A stretch of 64,000 nt of DNA from Oligoflexus sp. GTDB lineage: Bacteria > Bdellovibrionota_B > Oligoflexia > Oligoflexales > Oligoflexaceae. Positions 54,436 to 63,623 of the stretch are shown one piece after another. Where the stretch lies: positions 1-64,000 of the forward strand of contig NZ_DASTAT010000053.1 in assembly GCF_035712445.1 (NCBI RefSeq), given 5' to 3'. How positions within the stretch are numbered: the first letter of the stretch is position 1; each line of letters opens with the position of its first letter. A program made the position numbers and the translations under genes. The notes below the pieces were generated by a model. It was given only the letters and a program-made list of their open reading frames with translations. It had not been told where the DNA came from and ran no database searches.

Positions 54436-54678
54436 ACAGTATTCTCCTTGTTTGCGAGGCATGAGTTTCAAAAGTCTGACATGCAGCGTCCCGGTGCCAA
54501 GGGCAAGTCAGCATCCCAAAGTCGCCTTTAAAACAAGAATCTCTTCTGGACTTTCCGCATGCGGCTATCCCCCAGAAAATTCTCGGAATTGCAGTGGGGA
54601 CTGGCATTTTCCTGCTATCAGTGCTTATGTGCAGCTGTCCCTGAAGCGATCTCATCCATTCATTAGCCGAGCTTATTC

Positions 54679-55110
54679 ATGAGTCTCAATGTTTCTACTC
54701 CGGCCCTGCTCTTCCCCGCCATCTCGCTTCTGATGCTGGCGTATACCAATCGTTTCCTGGCTATTGCGAGCCTGATTCGTTCGCTGCACGGTGTCTGGAA
54801 ATCCACCCAGGAAGACCATCTTCTGCTTCAGATTCAGAATCTGCGTCGCCGGGTGCGATTGATTCGGGATATGCAGGCCCTGGGCGTGACAGCGATCAGC
54901 TCCTGCGTCGGATCCATGCTGATGCTGTTTTTGGAGTGGGAAAACTGGGGTGCCGGGCTGTTTTTTCTGAGCCTCTGTCTGATGCTGGCGTCCCTGGTTC
55001 TTTCCATGCTGGAGATTTTTCTTTCGGTCGGCGCTTTGAATGTGGTTCTGCAGGATCTGCAGTCGAATGTCAGGAAGGGGCGTTTGAATCCGCGTCCGGA
55101 GAATCCGTAG
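54679..55110 (+). CDS. DUF2721-family membrane protein
   Basis: 143 aa, three transmembrane segments (near 8-28, 70-90 and 95-118). It matches the family start TPALLFPAISLLMLAYTNRF, LAIASLIR and the charged middle LQIQNLRRRVRLIRDMQAL. Inner-membrane protein of unknown function, widely spread in proteobacteria. The last 41 bases overlap the end of the convergent coiled-coil gene. Confidence 0.88.
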   Translation: MSLNVSTPALLFPAISLLMLAYTNRFLAIASLIRSLHGVWKSTQEDHLLLQIQNLRRRVRLIRDMQALGVTAISSCVGSMLMLFLEWENWGAGLFFLSLCLMLASLVLSMLEIFLSVGALNVVLQDLQSNVRKGRLNPRPENP

Positions 55111-55540
55111 GCTTCGGCATGGATTGAAAGAGTTCATCGACAAAACCCGTCAGAAGGCCGAGTGCTTTCTGAGCATTCTTCAGCTCGACCTTGAGCCTTT
55201 GAATCTCGACCTTTTCCGGTTCCTTGTCATCGAAGGTTTCGCCGGGCTCTTTTCGATAAGCCGCGATCTCCTTTTTCAGATTCTTGATATCTTCATTCCG
55301 GGCGCGCAGCATAAGCCCCAGCCATTCGATCTCATCCCTCAGGGTGCCGATCTCATCTTCCAGCTTCAGATCCAAAGGACTCCGGCTACTGATACAGCCG
55401 GATGCGAAGGATTCCAGCCACGAAGACAAGGACCCGCCCGCCAGACGCGAGGCCATGCGAAGAGACGAGAGCGCCAGCTCCGGATTGGGGCTTTCGGCCA
55501 GCTTCAGAGTCTCGATGATTTTCAGCGCCGTCTTGTCCAT
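55070..55540 (-). CDS. Coiled-coil cytoplasmic protein
   Basis: 156 aa from ATG 55540, preceded by GGAAG; the frame is open back to 55648, which would add an unlikely hydrophobic lead. Residues about 70-140 are a charged coiled coil (LKLEDEIGTLRDEIEWLGLM, IKNLKKEIAAYRKE, KVEIQRLKVELKNAQKAL). The ends are not recognised. It overlaps the DUF2721 gene tail-to-tail by 41 bases. Function unknown. Confidence 0.65.
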   Translation of the reverse strand: MDKTALKIIETLKLAESPNPELALSSLRMASRLAGGSLSSWLESFASGCISSRSPLDLKLEDEIGTLRDEIEWLGLMLRARNEDIKNLKKEIAAYRKEPGETFDDKEPEKVEIQRLKVELKNAQKALGLLTGFVDELFQSMPKPTDSPDADSNAPS

Positions 55541-55740
55541 TGGGCTTCCATGACCATACAAAGATTTAAGGAGAAAGATGATAGCCGGCCGGGAAGCTGA
55601 CGTGCAAGCGAAGATGAAAAGTTTTGTAAGTATCTGAAATAATAGCATTCTATTTGGGCGTCTGCCAATTCATACAGCCAAGGCTAAATTCGCCCCCAGT
55701 TTAGCCGATGCCTGCTTATAAACTGCGCACAGAGAAACCC

Positions 55741-57348
55741 ATGGCATCAAAGTTCAAACTTGGCTTTTTCGCATGCTGGCTGACAGCCTGCGTCGGTGAG
55801 GAAGTCTCGGTCCGCCATATGCAGGGAAAAACCGCGAACGCTCCGGCGACTCCGGCTGCAGCCGAGGCGTCAGCTGAACCCACAAGTTTTCAGCCCACCC
55901 AGTTCGATCTGCGGCCGCTGTCGAAAATGGAAATCCAGAATTCCCTGCAGGATGTGCTTTTGCTTCCCGCACCGCCTGAGCTTGATGGTTTCGTGGAGCA
56001 GTCCAGCAAATCCCAGATCTTTCGCAATTCCTATGGAATTTTGAATGATTCATCGAGCCTCGCAGGACTGAGCCGTGACATCAGCGCTCTGATGGATGGC
56101 ATGGACTGGTCCCTCGTTTCAAAAACTCTTCTGCAGTGTGATGCCCTCGTGTCTCCCGACTGCCGCGCGCGTCTTGTGCTGCGTATCGCCGCTCATGCCT
56201 GGCGCCGGCCTTTGGAGCCCAAGGAGAGTCAGCTGCTCGACACCCAGGCGCGGGCGATTTCGAAACTCGATGCCACAGTTGAGATGCCGGCCTTTTCCCA
56301 GCTCATGAGCCAGATCTTTTTTGATCCTCGTTTTCTTTTCCGCAGTGAAATCGGCGAGGATGAAAAATCCCTCGCATCACCTTATACTCTGGCATCCTGG
56401 GAAAAACTTTCGTCGATTGCCTATAATTTGAAGCACCGTCCGCCGACCTTTGAGCAGATCCAAGCCCTGGCGGATTTTGAAAATGATCCGGCGCGTTTCC
56501 CGCAACTGATCGACGAGATCATTCAATCCCCGGCCCTTGCCGATTCCCTTGCGACCATGATCAGCCAGTGGCTTATGTATTATGGGCTGGAAAGCATGGA
56601 TATCCAAGGCGATCCCAGCTGGTCACGGCAGAAAGCCAAGGATCAGATGGATGCCGCGCATCAGTTCGTCAAAGATACTCTGCTACGCGAGGGAACCCTG
56701 CGGGCTCTTTTCTCAAAACCCAATCCTGACAATGATGGCTATGGAATTTTCTCCAGCAAGGCCTTCCTCACGTCCACGAGCAAAAACGGTCAGGGCTCGA
56801 TGATCCTGCGGGGCGTCCGCATCATCCGCAATGCCCTTTGCCAGGGCATGGGCGTTCCGCCGGGAACCTTGGAAGCCGCCGCCCCCAAGGAGCTTTCGCC
56901 TTTGGATCCCAACTACGATATCAAACTCACTCTGATGCATGGGGCCCGACCCGAATGCGCCGCCTGCCATCGACTCATTGATCCAGCCGGCCTTGCCCTT
57001 CATACCTTTGATGGCTTTGGCGCCAACACCAATTCCCTGGTCGACTTCAATGCGCTCAGCATTCCTTCCCAGGTTAAAGTCGGGCTGGGTGGCGAATGGG
57101 ATATCATTTCCACGGTTTCAGCCAAGGACTTTGCGGAAAGCATGGTCCAGTCGACCACGTTCGCCCGCTGTTTTTCGCGCAATGCTCTGCGTTATGTCCT
57201 GGGTCGCGATTTGAACGCTGGGGAACTCGTGACCGCCGATCAGCTGGCGGATAAGCATCTGGGAAAAGACGCGCGTAGCAAGGAAAGCCTCACGAATTAC
57301 TTCCGGGATATCATGACCACCGAATCGCTTTATATGCGCACCCGTTGA
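55741..57348 (+). CDS. DUF1592/DUF1588-type lipoprotein with CxxCH
   Basis: 535 aa. ATG 55741 is preferred (it gives a short lipoprotein signal with LTAC); ATG 55708 would add 11 residues. The domain order seen in planctomycete-type cytochromes is recognisable: PLSKMEIQNSLQDVLLLPAP (DUF1587-like), AHAWRRPLEPKESQ (DUF1595), DPRFLFRSE and MISQWLMYYGLESM (DUF1592), and the DUF1588 region HGARPECAACHRLIDPAGLA, where CAACH is residues 406-410. RNALRYVLGRDL near the end is DUF1585-like. It is paired with a DUF1552 gene 19 bases downstream, as in planctomycetes and myxobacteria. The biochemical role is unknown. Confidence 0.88.
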   Translation: MASKFKLGFFACWLTACVGEEVSVRHMQGKTANAPATPAAAEASAEPTSFQPTQFDLRPLSKMEIQNSLQDVLLLPAPPELDGFVEQSSKSQIFRNSYGILNDSSSLAGLSRDISALMDGMDWSLVSKTLLQCDALVSPDCRARLVLRIAAHAWRRPLEPKESQLLDTQARAISKLDATVEMPAFSQLMSQIFFDPRFLFRSEIGEDEKSLASPYTLASWEKLSSIAYNLKHRPPTFEQIQALADFENDPARFPQLIDEIIQSPALADSLATMISQWLMYYGLESMDIQGDPSWSRQKAKDQMDAAHQFVKDTLLREGTLRALFSKPNPDNDGYGIFSSKAFLTSTSKNGQGSMILRGVRIIRNALCQGMGVPPGTLEAAAPKELSPLDPNYDIKLTLMHGARPECAACHRLIDPAGLALHTFDGFGANTNSLVDFNALSIPSQVKVGLGGEWDIISTVSAKDFAESMVQSTTFARCFSRNALRYVLGRDLNAGELVTADQLADKHLGKDARSKESLTNYFRDIMTTESLYMRTR

Positions 57349-57367
57349 TCGGTGCAGGGGAAGCTTT

Positions 57368-58825
57368 ATGAAACACCGTGATTTTCGCCTCTCGCGCCGC
57401 TCCATCTTGAAAAGCATCGGAGGACTTGCGATTTCCATGCCTCTGGCGCGAAGCCTCGCCATGGCTCAGAGCGAAACCGCCACAGGTCCGATCAAACGCG
57501 TGGTCTTCATCTGCGGTGAATCGGGAGGCTCCAGTCTCTGGTGGCGTCCACGCGGTGGGGAAACCGACTTCAGCATGGAATTCGATGGGGCTGTTCTGAA
57601 ACCTTTGGCTCCTCTTCGCTCGAAACTTTTAATCCTGAATGGTGTCGGCAACTATGCGGCCGCCTTCGGTGTCGAAAATCACGAGGCGCGATCCACGACA
57701 TTCACCGCCTGGGCCAATTCCAAACCGGGTGAACCCAACTTTGCCCGCGGTCCTTCGGTGGATCGGGCGATCATACGCGAGCTGCAGGAAACAAGGCCGC
57801 TTTACGCGATGATCGGTGGCGACGGTGGTCCGGGAAGTGAATACTATTATGCGGGACCGGGTTATCCCATCAGTGCAGTGGGAACGCCGGGCCGTATCTT
57901 CGATGCGCTGTTCGGTGATTACGCGCCGCCGACGCAGGATACCTCGCTCCTGGCTCTGCAGGAATACCGAAGGTCCCTCGTTCAGCAGCAGATCGCCGAT
58001 GCCAAACTCCTGCGGCAAAGGCTGGGGGCTGATGCCCAGATGCGACTCGATCAGTATCTGATGACCCTGGAAGGGCAGCTCGATGCTTTGGCTGTGAAAC
58101 CGATCGTGACGCTGCCGATTCCTGTTCCCACCCGCCCGCTGGGTCTGCCTGACTATAAAAAGCATATCGCGATCGAAGGGCCTTACGATCATTATACGAA
58201 GGACCTGGATCTGATCGCGGATGGACTCATCCTGGGTCTGACGCAGGTCGCCTGTCTTAAAATCCATCATGGTAATGTCGAGGATGGTTTTGTCGGCAAG
58301 CCGGTCGATACCTACGATAATCGCGGCGGCCGCATCGGTTCGATGACCATCATGGATTATCATCAGCATGTGGCCCATGCGCAGCTGGTCGGGGATCAGT
58401 ACGCGGGACTTGCCCCGCAGCTTATGGTGCGCGATTGTCAGACCGTGGTGGCCAAGGCTGTCGCCCGTTTTCTTTTGCGCCTGGATGCCACGCGGGAAGC
58501 GGATGGTTCCACTGTTCTGGATAACACCCTCGTGGTTTGGACAACGCAGCTCGCGGACCAGGCCTCGCACTTCAGTGGTCGGCTTCCTTATGTTTTGGCC
58601 GGCGGTCTTGGGGAAAAGATGGGAACCTTCAAGATGGGCCGCTTCGTGGATTACGCGCCCGGTGGGATTCAGGAGATCACGCAGCTTCGTGCGGAGAACT
58701 GTCCGGTGGCCCATCATCGCCTGCTCAACAGCATTCAGAAAACCTTCGGGGTGCAGCAGGACGTCTTCGGCGAAAACTTGAACCAGGAACGCTGCATGGG
58801 TTATCTGCCCCGGGCGACGGGCTGA
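57368..58825 (+). CDS. DUF1552-family protein with Tat-like signal
   Basis: 485 aa. AGGGGAAG before ATG 57368. The N-terminus RLSRRSILKSIGGLAISMPL is a twin-arginine signal, so the protein is probably exported folded. Family landmarks are VVFICGESGGSSLWWRP, LILNGVGNYAAA...ENHE, SVDRAIIRELQE, RLDQYLMTLEGQ and a C-terminal MDYHQHVAHAQLVG / TLVVWTTQLADQASHFSGRL region resembling the DUF1501/sulphatase-like fold. It forms an operon with the DUF1592 lipoprotein. Both are likely to act together outside the inner membrane; the substrate is unknown. Confidence 0.9.
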   Translation: MKHRDFRLSRRSILKSIGGLAISMPLARSLAMAQSETATGPIKRVVFICGESGGSSLWWRPRGGETDFSMEFDGAVLKPLAPLRSKLLILNGVGNYAAAFGVENHEARSTTFTAWANSKPGEPNFARGPSVDRAIIRELQETRPLYAMIGGDGGPGSEYYYAGPGYPISAVGTPGRIFDALFGDYAPPTQDTSLLALQEYRRSLVQQQIADAKLLRQRLGADAQMRLDQYLMTLEGQLDALAVKPIVTLPIPVPTRPLGLPDYKKHIAIEGPYDHYTKDLDLIADGLILGLTQVACLKIHHGNVEDGFVGKPVDTYDNRGGRIGSMTIMDYHQHVAHAQLVGDQYAGLAPQLMVRDCQTVVAKAVARFLLRLDATREADGSTVLDNTLVVWTTQLADQASHFSGRLPYVLAGGLGEKMGTFKMGRFVDYAPGGIQEITQLRAENCPVAHHRLLNSIQKTFGVQQDVFGENLNQERCMGYLPRATG

Positions 58826-58991
58826 ATCCAGGCGTTTCTGACGCATTGACGGACCTTGCGCCCGTCCTCTCCTTCTCACATCAAATCACGTCAGCACCCA
58901 ACAGTTGCTGGAAGTGGATCTTCGGCGGGCGATCGCCTAGTTTCGGACCTGCCTGATAGGGCAACTCATCTCGAAATAAAAGGATAGCCTT

Positions 58992-59423
58992 ATGAAAACA
59001 CGTCTTTCCATGATCGCCGCCGCCGTCTCCTTGTTCTTCGCTGCAAACGCCGCCATGGCCCTCACCATCGCCCCCACCTTCTTCAAGGTCAAAGGCGACG
59101 ACGCCAAGGTCATGATCACCGCTCTGGAAAATTCCGGTCTGCAGGAACAATCCTCGATCGAATCGTCCTTCTTTCAGGCCGATGAAGCTTTCTGTGAAAA
59201 CTCGACCCGCCTGAAGACTTGTCAGTTCTCGGTTGGCGGCGGGCTGTTCGTGGCGACGGATGTGGATGATACCGATGCGTTCATCAAAGTCCTGCGGAAA
59301 AACGCGGCTCTGTCACGCGCAGTGGAAGGCGGTCGCCGCTGGGAACTCCGCAACCTGGAATGCTCGACCCGCTTTGACCTTGTGAAGAGACAACTCGTGA
59401 GCACCTGTACGTTCGAACAATAA
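58992..59423 (+). CDS. Small exported protein of unknown function
   Basis: 143 aa, AAAGGA before ATG 58992, signal peptide (MIAAAVSLFFAANAAMA). The mature ~120 residues contain four cysteines (FCENSTRLKTC, LECSTRFD, VSTCTFEQ), probably two disulphides, and an alternating beta pattern. No family recognised. It ends 28 bases before a terminator shared with the convergent aspartokinase gene. Confidence 0.75.
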   Translation: MKTRLSMIAAAVSLFFAANAAMALTIAPTFFKVKGDDAKVMITALENSGLQEQSSIESSFFQADEAFCENSTRLKTCQFSVGGGLFVATDVDDTDAFIKVLRKNAALSRAVEGGRRWELRNLECSTRFDLVKRQLVSTCTFEQ

Positions 59424-59450
59424 TCCCGGCTTCAAAACTCCAAAGCGAAT

Positions 59451-59482
59451 CGGAAGGAGTCAAGGCTCCTTCCGTTTCCGTT
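59451..59482. terminator. Bidirectional terminator between the small exported protein and aspartokinase genes
   Basis: CGGAAGGAG (59451-59459) and CTCCTTCCG (59466-59474) form a perfect 9-bp stem with a 6-base loop, followed by TTTCCGTTC. Confidence 0.8.
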
Positions 59483-59487
59483 CGTCC

Positions 59488-60810
59488 TCAATTCGGCACG
59501 AAGACATCATAAAGAGCGCGCAGCGCTTTCTCATAATCATCCGGCATGACACCGACGATAATATTCAACTCGCTGGCCCCCTGATTGATCAGCCGCACGT
59601 TCACGCCGGCATCACGCAGAGCCACGAAAACCTTGGCCGCAATCCCGATGGTTTTGGCCATGCCTTCACCCACGACCGCAATCAAAGCGATCTGAGGCTC
59701 CAGATCCAGGCGATCAGGACGCAGGGTATTGCGAATTTCATCAAGGACCTGCTCGGTTTTGCCTTCAAGCTGCGAGGCTTCGACGATCACGCTCATACTG
59801 TCGATCGCGGAAGGGCAATGCTCGAAACTCACGCCATGACGATCGAGGACCCCGAAGAGACGGAAGGCGAAGCCGACCTCTTTATTCATCAGGTTCTTTT
59901 CGATGTTGATCATCACAAAGTTTTTCTTGCCGGCAATCCCCGCGATCTCGGTGGACTTATCCACTTCGGGACTCAGCTTGTTGACGATGCGCGTGCCGGG
60001 ATGATCAGGCGCGTTGGTGTTTTTGATCGCAATGGGAATGCCCACTTCGCGGACGGGAGAGATGGCTTCGTCATGCAGCACGGTCGCGCCCATATAGGAA
60101 AGCTCGCGAATTTCAGCATAGGTGGCCTCTTCCATCGGCTTGGCATTATGCACGATCCGAGGATCCGCCATCAAAAGTCCGGACACATCGGTCCAGTTCT
60201 CATAAAGCTCCGCGTCCGCCGCGCGGGCCACGATAGCCCCGGAAATATCCGAGCCGCCGCGCGAGAAGGTCTTGACCTGACCCTGCGCATCGCGGCCGTA
60301 GAAACCAGGAACCACGTAACGCTTTTCCTTCTGAGAAAGACGCTCGCCCAGCATGCGGTAGGTATCCGGATGTACGCCGCCGTTGGCCGTCAGCAGTATG
60401 CAGTCCTGGGGATCAACGAATTCCGCGCCCAGGTATGCCGCCATCAGAAGACCGTTCAGATATTCACCGCGGGAGGCGACGTAATCCTTGCTCACCCCGC
60501 CCGTGATAGCATCGCGCAGCTGCTCCAGGTGCATCGTCATATTCGCTTTCACGCCGAGTTCACGCTCGATTTCCAAAAAGCGTTCGCTCACACGGGCGAA
60601 CACGGGCGTGAAATCACTGCCGATGGAAGCACTCTGCTGGCAAAGATACAGAAGATCCGTAAGCTTGGCATCGCTTGGCACCCGTTTACCGGGGGCGGAC
60701 GGCACCACGATCGTGCGGCGTTTGTCAGACTCAACGATCGCGCGGACTTTTTTGAATTGATTGGCATCTGCCAGACTTGTACCGCCAAACTTGCTTACTA
60801 TGCGCGACAT
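59488..60810 (-). CDS. lysC: Aspartate kinase
   Basis: 440 aa. ATG 60810 follows AAGG; a GTG three codons upstream is less likely. It phosphorylates L-aspartate, the first step to lysine, threonine, methionine and diaminopimelate. The kinase domain starts RIVSKFGGTSLADANQFKKV and shows SRGEYLNGLLMAAYLG, FSRGGSDISGAIVA and ENWTDVSGLLMADPRI. The tandem ACT domains from about residue 290 (NFVMINIEKNLMNKEVGFAF, ALIAVVGEGMAKTIGIAAKV) indicate feedback control by amino acids. Length and layout are those of monofunctional aspartokinases (LysC type). Confidence 0.95.
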   Translation of the reverse strand: MSRIVSKFGGTSLADANQFKKVRAIVESDKRRTIVVPSAPGKRVPSDAKLTDLLYLCQQSASIGSDFTPVFARVSERFLEIERELGVKANMTMHLEQLRDAITGGVSKDYVASRGEYLNGLLMAAYLGAEFVDPQDCILLTANGGVHPDTYRMLGERLSQKEKRYVVPGFYGRDAQGQVKTFSRGGSDISGAIVARAADAELYENWTDVSGLLMADPRIVHNAKPMEEATYAEIRELSYMGATVLHDEAISPVREVGIPIAIKNTNAPDHPGTRIVNKLSPEVDKSTEIAGIAGKKNFVMINIEKNLMNKEVGFAFRLFGVLDRHGVSFEHCPSAIDSMSVIVEASQLEGKTEQVLDEIRNTLRPDRLDLEPQIALIAVVGEGMAKTIGIAAKVFVALRDAGVNVRLINQGASELNIIVGVMPDDYEKALRALYDVFVPN

Positions 60811-60898
60811 ATCTTTCACCTTCGTTGATAGAGGCTTTCAGGGTGGAGGCGATTCTATTGAAGGCCTTGGGAATGGCAAGATTAAAGAGGGGAGCGCG

Positions 60899-61024
60899 AT
60901 GAAACACGAAAGGAATGACGACGCGAGGGAATCCATCGTGAGCTTCATTCTGACCCGGTTGACCCAGGCTTTCTATGGATGCATGCTCCCTCTACAAAAA
61001 GGGAGAGTCTATGCTTGGAAATAA
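60899..61024 (+). CDS. Possible 41-aa upstream ORF overlapping the transglutaminase start
   Basis: GAGGGG lies six bases before ATG 60899. The peptide (KHERNDDARESIVSFILTRL, then TQAFYGCMLPLQKGRVYAWK) ends at 61024, 14 bases inside the downstream gene in another frame. Its last codons run through the hairpin that covers the downstream ribosome site. This placement would suit translational coupling. No homology is claimed, and a chance ORF is possible. Confidence 0.35.
   Translation: MKHERNDDARESIVSFILTRLTQAFYGCMLPLQKGRVYAWK
60986..61005 (+). promoter_or_regulatory. Hairpin over the ribosome site of the transglutaminase-like gene
   Basis: CTCCCT (60986-60991) and AGGGAG (61000-61005) form a 6-bp stem with an 8-base loop. 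The right arm is the Shine-Dalgarno sequence for ATG 61011. Confidence 0.45.
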
Positions 61025-62051
61025 GATCGTAAATGCGTTGGTTTTGGGTTCCTTGGCTCTGGCCGTTCCGGCTCTCGCCAGGGCCGAGTCCGAGGACGAT
61101 CAGCTCATTGAATTTCAATACAGGGTTCAGGTCCCCGCGATCAAAGCCAGCGATCTGCCGGTGCAGATCATGGTGCCTTTGCCTCCTTCGAACGATCAGC
61201 AGTCGATCATCAGCCGCAGCATCGATCTGAAGCCGGACCTCGCACGGAATCAGATCGAGATTCGCAAAGAAAGCAGCTATGGCAACGAATTCTGGGCCTG
61301 GACGATCGACAAGCCCCAAACCCTTCCAACGACCGTGACCTTCCGCTACAAGGTCCTGCGGCGCTTTCATAGCGTCGGACCCTGGCAGAAGGCTGAAAAG
61401 CTTGATTACAAAGTCGGCGAGACGGCTCCCTTCCAGCAGTTTTTGAAAGCGGATGAACGCGTGCCGATCGATGGGGAGCTGATCCTCAAACTGAAGCAGG
61501 AAATTCCCAAAAGTGCGGTCACGCCGGTTCAGAAGGCCAAGGCCATCTATGATTATGTCGTCGATAACATGGAATACAAAAAAGTGGGGACGGGCTGGGG
61601 CAACGGTGACACGTACTGGGCCTGCAGTCAGAAATATGGCAACTGCACCGACTTCCATGCGCTCGTCACCTCGATGGCCCGGGCCGAGGGCATTCCCGCT
61701 AAATTCGCGATCGGATTTCCCATCCCGGAAGGCAAGAGCGAGGGTGAAATCGCCGGCTATCATTGCTGGCTTGAACTTTATCTGCCGCAGCTCGCGTGGA
61801 TGCCACTTGATGCTTCAGAAGCGAAGAAGAATTTGAAAAAGCGTGAATTTTTCTTTGGGCATCATCCTGCGGATCGCATCCTTTTCAGCGTCGGGCGTGA
61901 TCTGAGACTGCCGGGCATGAAGGATAGGCCTTTGAACTTCTTTATCTATCCCTATGTGGAAAAAGAGGGGAAGGCGAGCAAGGATTTTGTGAAGACGGAA
62001 TTCACATTCCGTCTTCTCAAGCAGGAGCCGATGAAGGCCAGCAATGATTAG
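61011..62051 (+). CDS. Secreted transglutaminase-like (papain-fold) protein
   Basis: 346 aa. ATG 61011 with GGGAG upstream opens a signal peptide (IVNALVLGSLALAVPALARA); the frame extends back to 60975. The transglutaminase-core triad is complete: Cys212 in KYGNCTDFHALVTSMARAEG, His251 in AGYHCWLEL, Asp267 in WMPLDAS. The N-terminal ~130 residues (FQYRVQVPAIKASDLPVQIM) resemble the beta domain often fused to bacterial transglutaminase-like proteins. Such proteins are probable peptidases or amidases acting in the periplasm. Its stop overlaps the stop of the convergent metzincin gene in TTAG. Confidence 0.9.
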   Translation: MLGNKIVNALVLGSLALAVPALARAESEDDQLIEFQYRVQVPAIKASDLPVQIMVPLPPSNDQQSIISRSIDLKPDLARNQIEIRKESSYGNEFWAWTIDKPQTLPTTVTFRYKVLRRFHSVGPWQKAEKLDYKVGETAPFQQFLKADERVPIDGELILKLKQEIPKSAVTPVQKAKAIYDYVVDNMEYKKVGTGWGNGDTYWACSQKYGNCTDFHALVTSMARAEGIPAKFAIGFPIPEGKSEGEIAGYHCWLELYLPQLAWMPLDASEAKKNLKKREFFFGHHPADRILFSVGRDLRLPGMKDRPLNFFIYPYVEKEGKASKDFVKTEFTFRLLKQEPMKASND

Positions 62052-63238
62052 ATAGGATCAGCCGCCCGCAGAGGCGCTCCGTAGAGACTGCGGATCGCTT
62101 CAAAATCCCAGGCGGAAATGCTGGTCGTTCCCTGGCTGTAACCCATGATGCTGGGGTGCAGCGCCTTGTCGTTTTCATCCTTGCGGAATTCATGGCCGAG
62201 GCCCAGGAAATGGCCGATTTCATGAACGAGGGTCTCGCTTTCGCCGAAGATCAGCTGCTGACGCACGGGAGCATGATCGACGAAAAGGAAGATATCGCTG
62301 TCGATCAAAGCCTTGCTGGCCGTGTTCACAGACGATGCGGCCAGTCCAGCCACAAAGAAATCATCCGAACTTTCCGCCTTGAAGTTCCGAACCAGATGGA
62401 TGCACTGCTGATTCAAATCAGAGAAGGGTGCATAGCTGGTGGCGAAGCTGAAAGCCAAAGGCGCAGGCACGAGGGAATTGATCGGAGTCTGGTCTTTGAA
62501 CCAGGACTGAACGCTCTGTTCAATCGAGGCTTTTTCATTCGCATTGAAGGTACCGCAGGCCTGGAGTTTCATCGGCTCTTTCCAGGCGACTTTCGCGCTG
62601 CCATGAAGGAAGGAGTAACCTTCCGGAGCGAAGACCAAAGGTTCTTCCTTGGCATTCGATGCAAAGCTCAGGGTCAGAAGAGCGTTGCCTTGATTGGATG
62701 TGGGAAGGGTGAAGAGCACGCTGAAGGCGCTGCCGTCTTTTTTCAGACTGTAGTGCTGCACCTGAACGGGATAATCATTGAAGGTCTTGAGTTCAAGGAC
62801 GCCGTCCTTGTCCACGAAGCCGAGTTTTTCACCCTCGGGATCGCTGCTTTCATAGGACCAGCTGGTCTCGGTCCGCTTCACGAATTTATAGTCGCTCAGC
62901 TTGAAGGCTTCGCGAATCTGATCCTCTTCGGATTCGGTGCTGTTGGCGTCTTCGACGTCATCCCAGTTCTTGGGGGGATCCTTCAGGGATTTTTCGACGA
63001 AGCCCGTATAACCGGATAGGGTGAAGTTCGCATAGCTCTCCACGTCCGCTACCTTCAGGAAGCTTTGCTTATTCTGGACAGAACCCTGAATCAAAATCAA
63101 AGGGTTGCCATGGACAAAGTATTCGACCTTTGTCGCGGGACCGGAAACGTCACGTTTTTTACTCTTTTTAGCGCCGCAGGCTGGCAGGGCCAGAAGGCTT
63201 AGAATGGCTGGAATGATGGCAAGTTTGGTCAAATGCAT
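62048..63238 (-). CDS. Metzincin-type metalloprotease lipoprotein
   Basis: 396 aa, lipobox LPAC (about residue 21). The C-terminal catalytic region has the extended zinc motif HEIGHFLGLGHEF with three His, and the metzincin Met-turn in HPSIMGYSQG. This is the M10/M12-like signature. The first ~230 residues, containing LxGYTGFVEKSLKDPP and beta-rich segments, are not recognised. The zinc domain is preceded by CGTFNANEKASIEQSVQSWF, similar to the start of matrixin-like domains. A membrane-anchored protease; the target is unknown. Confidence 0.87.
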   Translation of the reverse strand: MHLTKLAIIPAILSLLALPACGAKKSKKRDVSGPATKVEYFVHGNPLILIQGSVQNKQSFLKVADVESYANFTLSGYTGFVEKSLKDPPKNWDDVEDANSTESEEDQIREAFKLSDYKFVKRTETSWSYESSDPEGEKLGFVDKDGVLELKTFNDYPVQVQHYSLKKDGSAFSVLFTLPTSNQGNALLTLSFASNAKEEPLVFAPEGYSFLHGSAKVAWKEPMKLQACGTFNANEKASIEQSVQSWFKDQTPINSLVPAPLAFSFATSYAPFSDLNQQCIHLVRNFKAESSDDFFVAGLAASSVNTASKALIDSDIFLFVDHAPVRQQLIFGESETLVHEIGHFLGLGHEFRKDENDKALHPSIMGYSQGTTSISAWDFEAIRSLYGAPLRAADPI

Positions 63239-63623
63239 GTTGGATTTCCTTTGCGATAAAGATCAAGCTGCAAGCCTTGACGTTTCCCCATCAGATTTAT
63301 TGCAAAAAATCAGATCTATCACTATTGGCGTGCCAGGGAAGATAGACCATGACGCCGTCCGGCGTTGAACCCGGATTGTGGCCGAGGCCAGGACTTTCAG
63401 CAATCCTTCATCGAAATGGAATAAGGTAAAGCATGTGCAGAACATCATGTATCGCTTGCGCCGCAAAGTTTTGTGAACATTCGCCCTGATTGACAGCACA
63501 GATTGTGAACGCTAAAACTAAAAGGCATAAAGATTTCCCAGTTAAAATTGTTTCCATTTCAGGACAGCACGCACTCGCGGAGCGAGTGTCGCGGCATTCT
63601 CTCACCAGTAAGGAGTAAAGTGC
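63239..63623. other. Intergenic region with two hairpins
   Basis: A 385-base divergent gap without a supported gene. ACGCCG-TC-CGGCGT is a 14-base palindrome near 63352-63365. CACTCGC (63572-63578), GGA, GCGAGTG (63582-63588) is a tight hairpin about 35 bases before the next start codon and may be an operator or leader structure. Confidence 0.4.

Noticed and set aside
57629..58879. 416-codon minus-strand frame opposite the DUF1552 gene
   Set aside because: Antisense shadow of a gene with clear family motifs.
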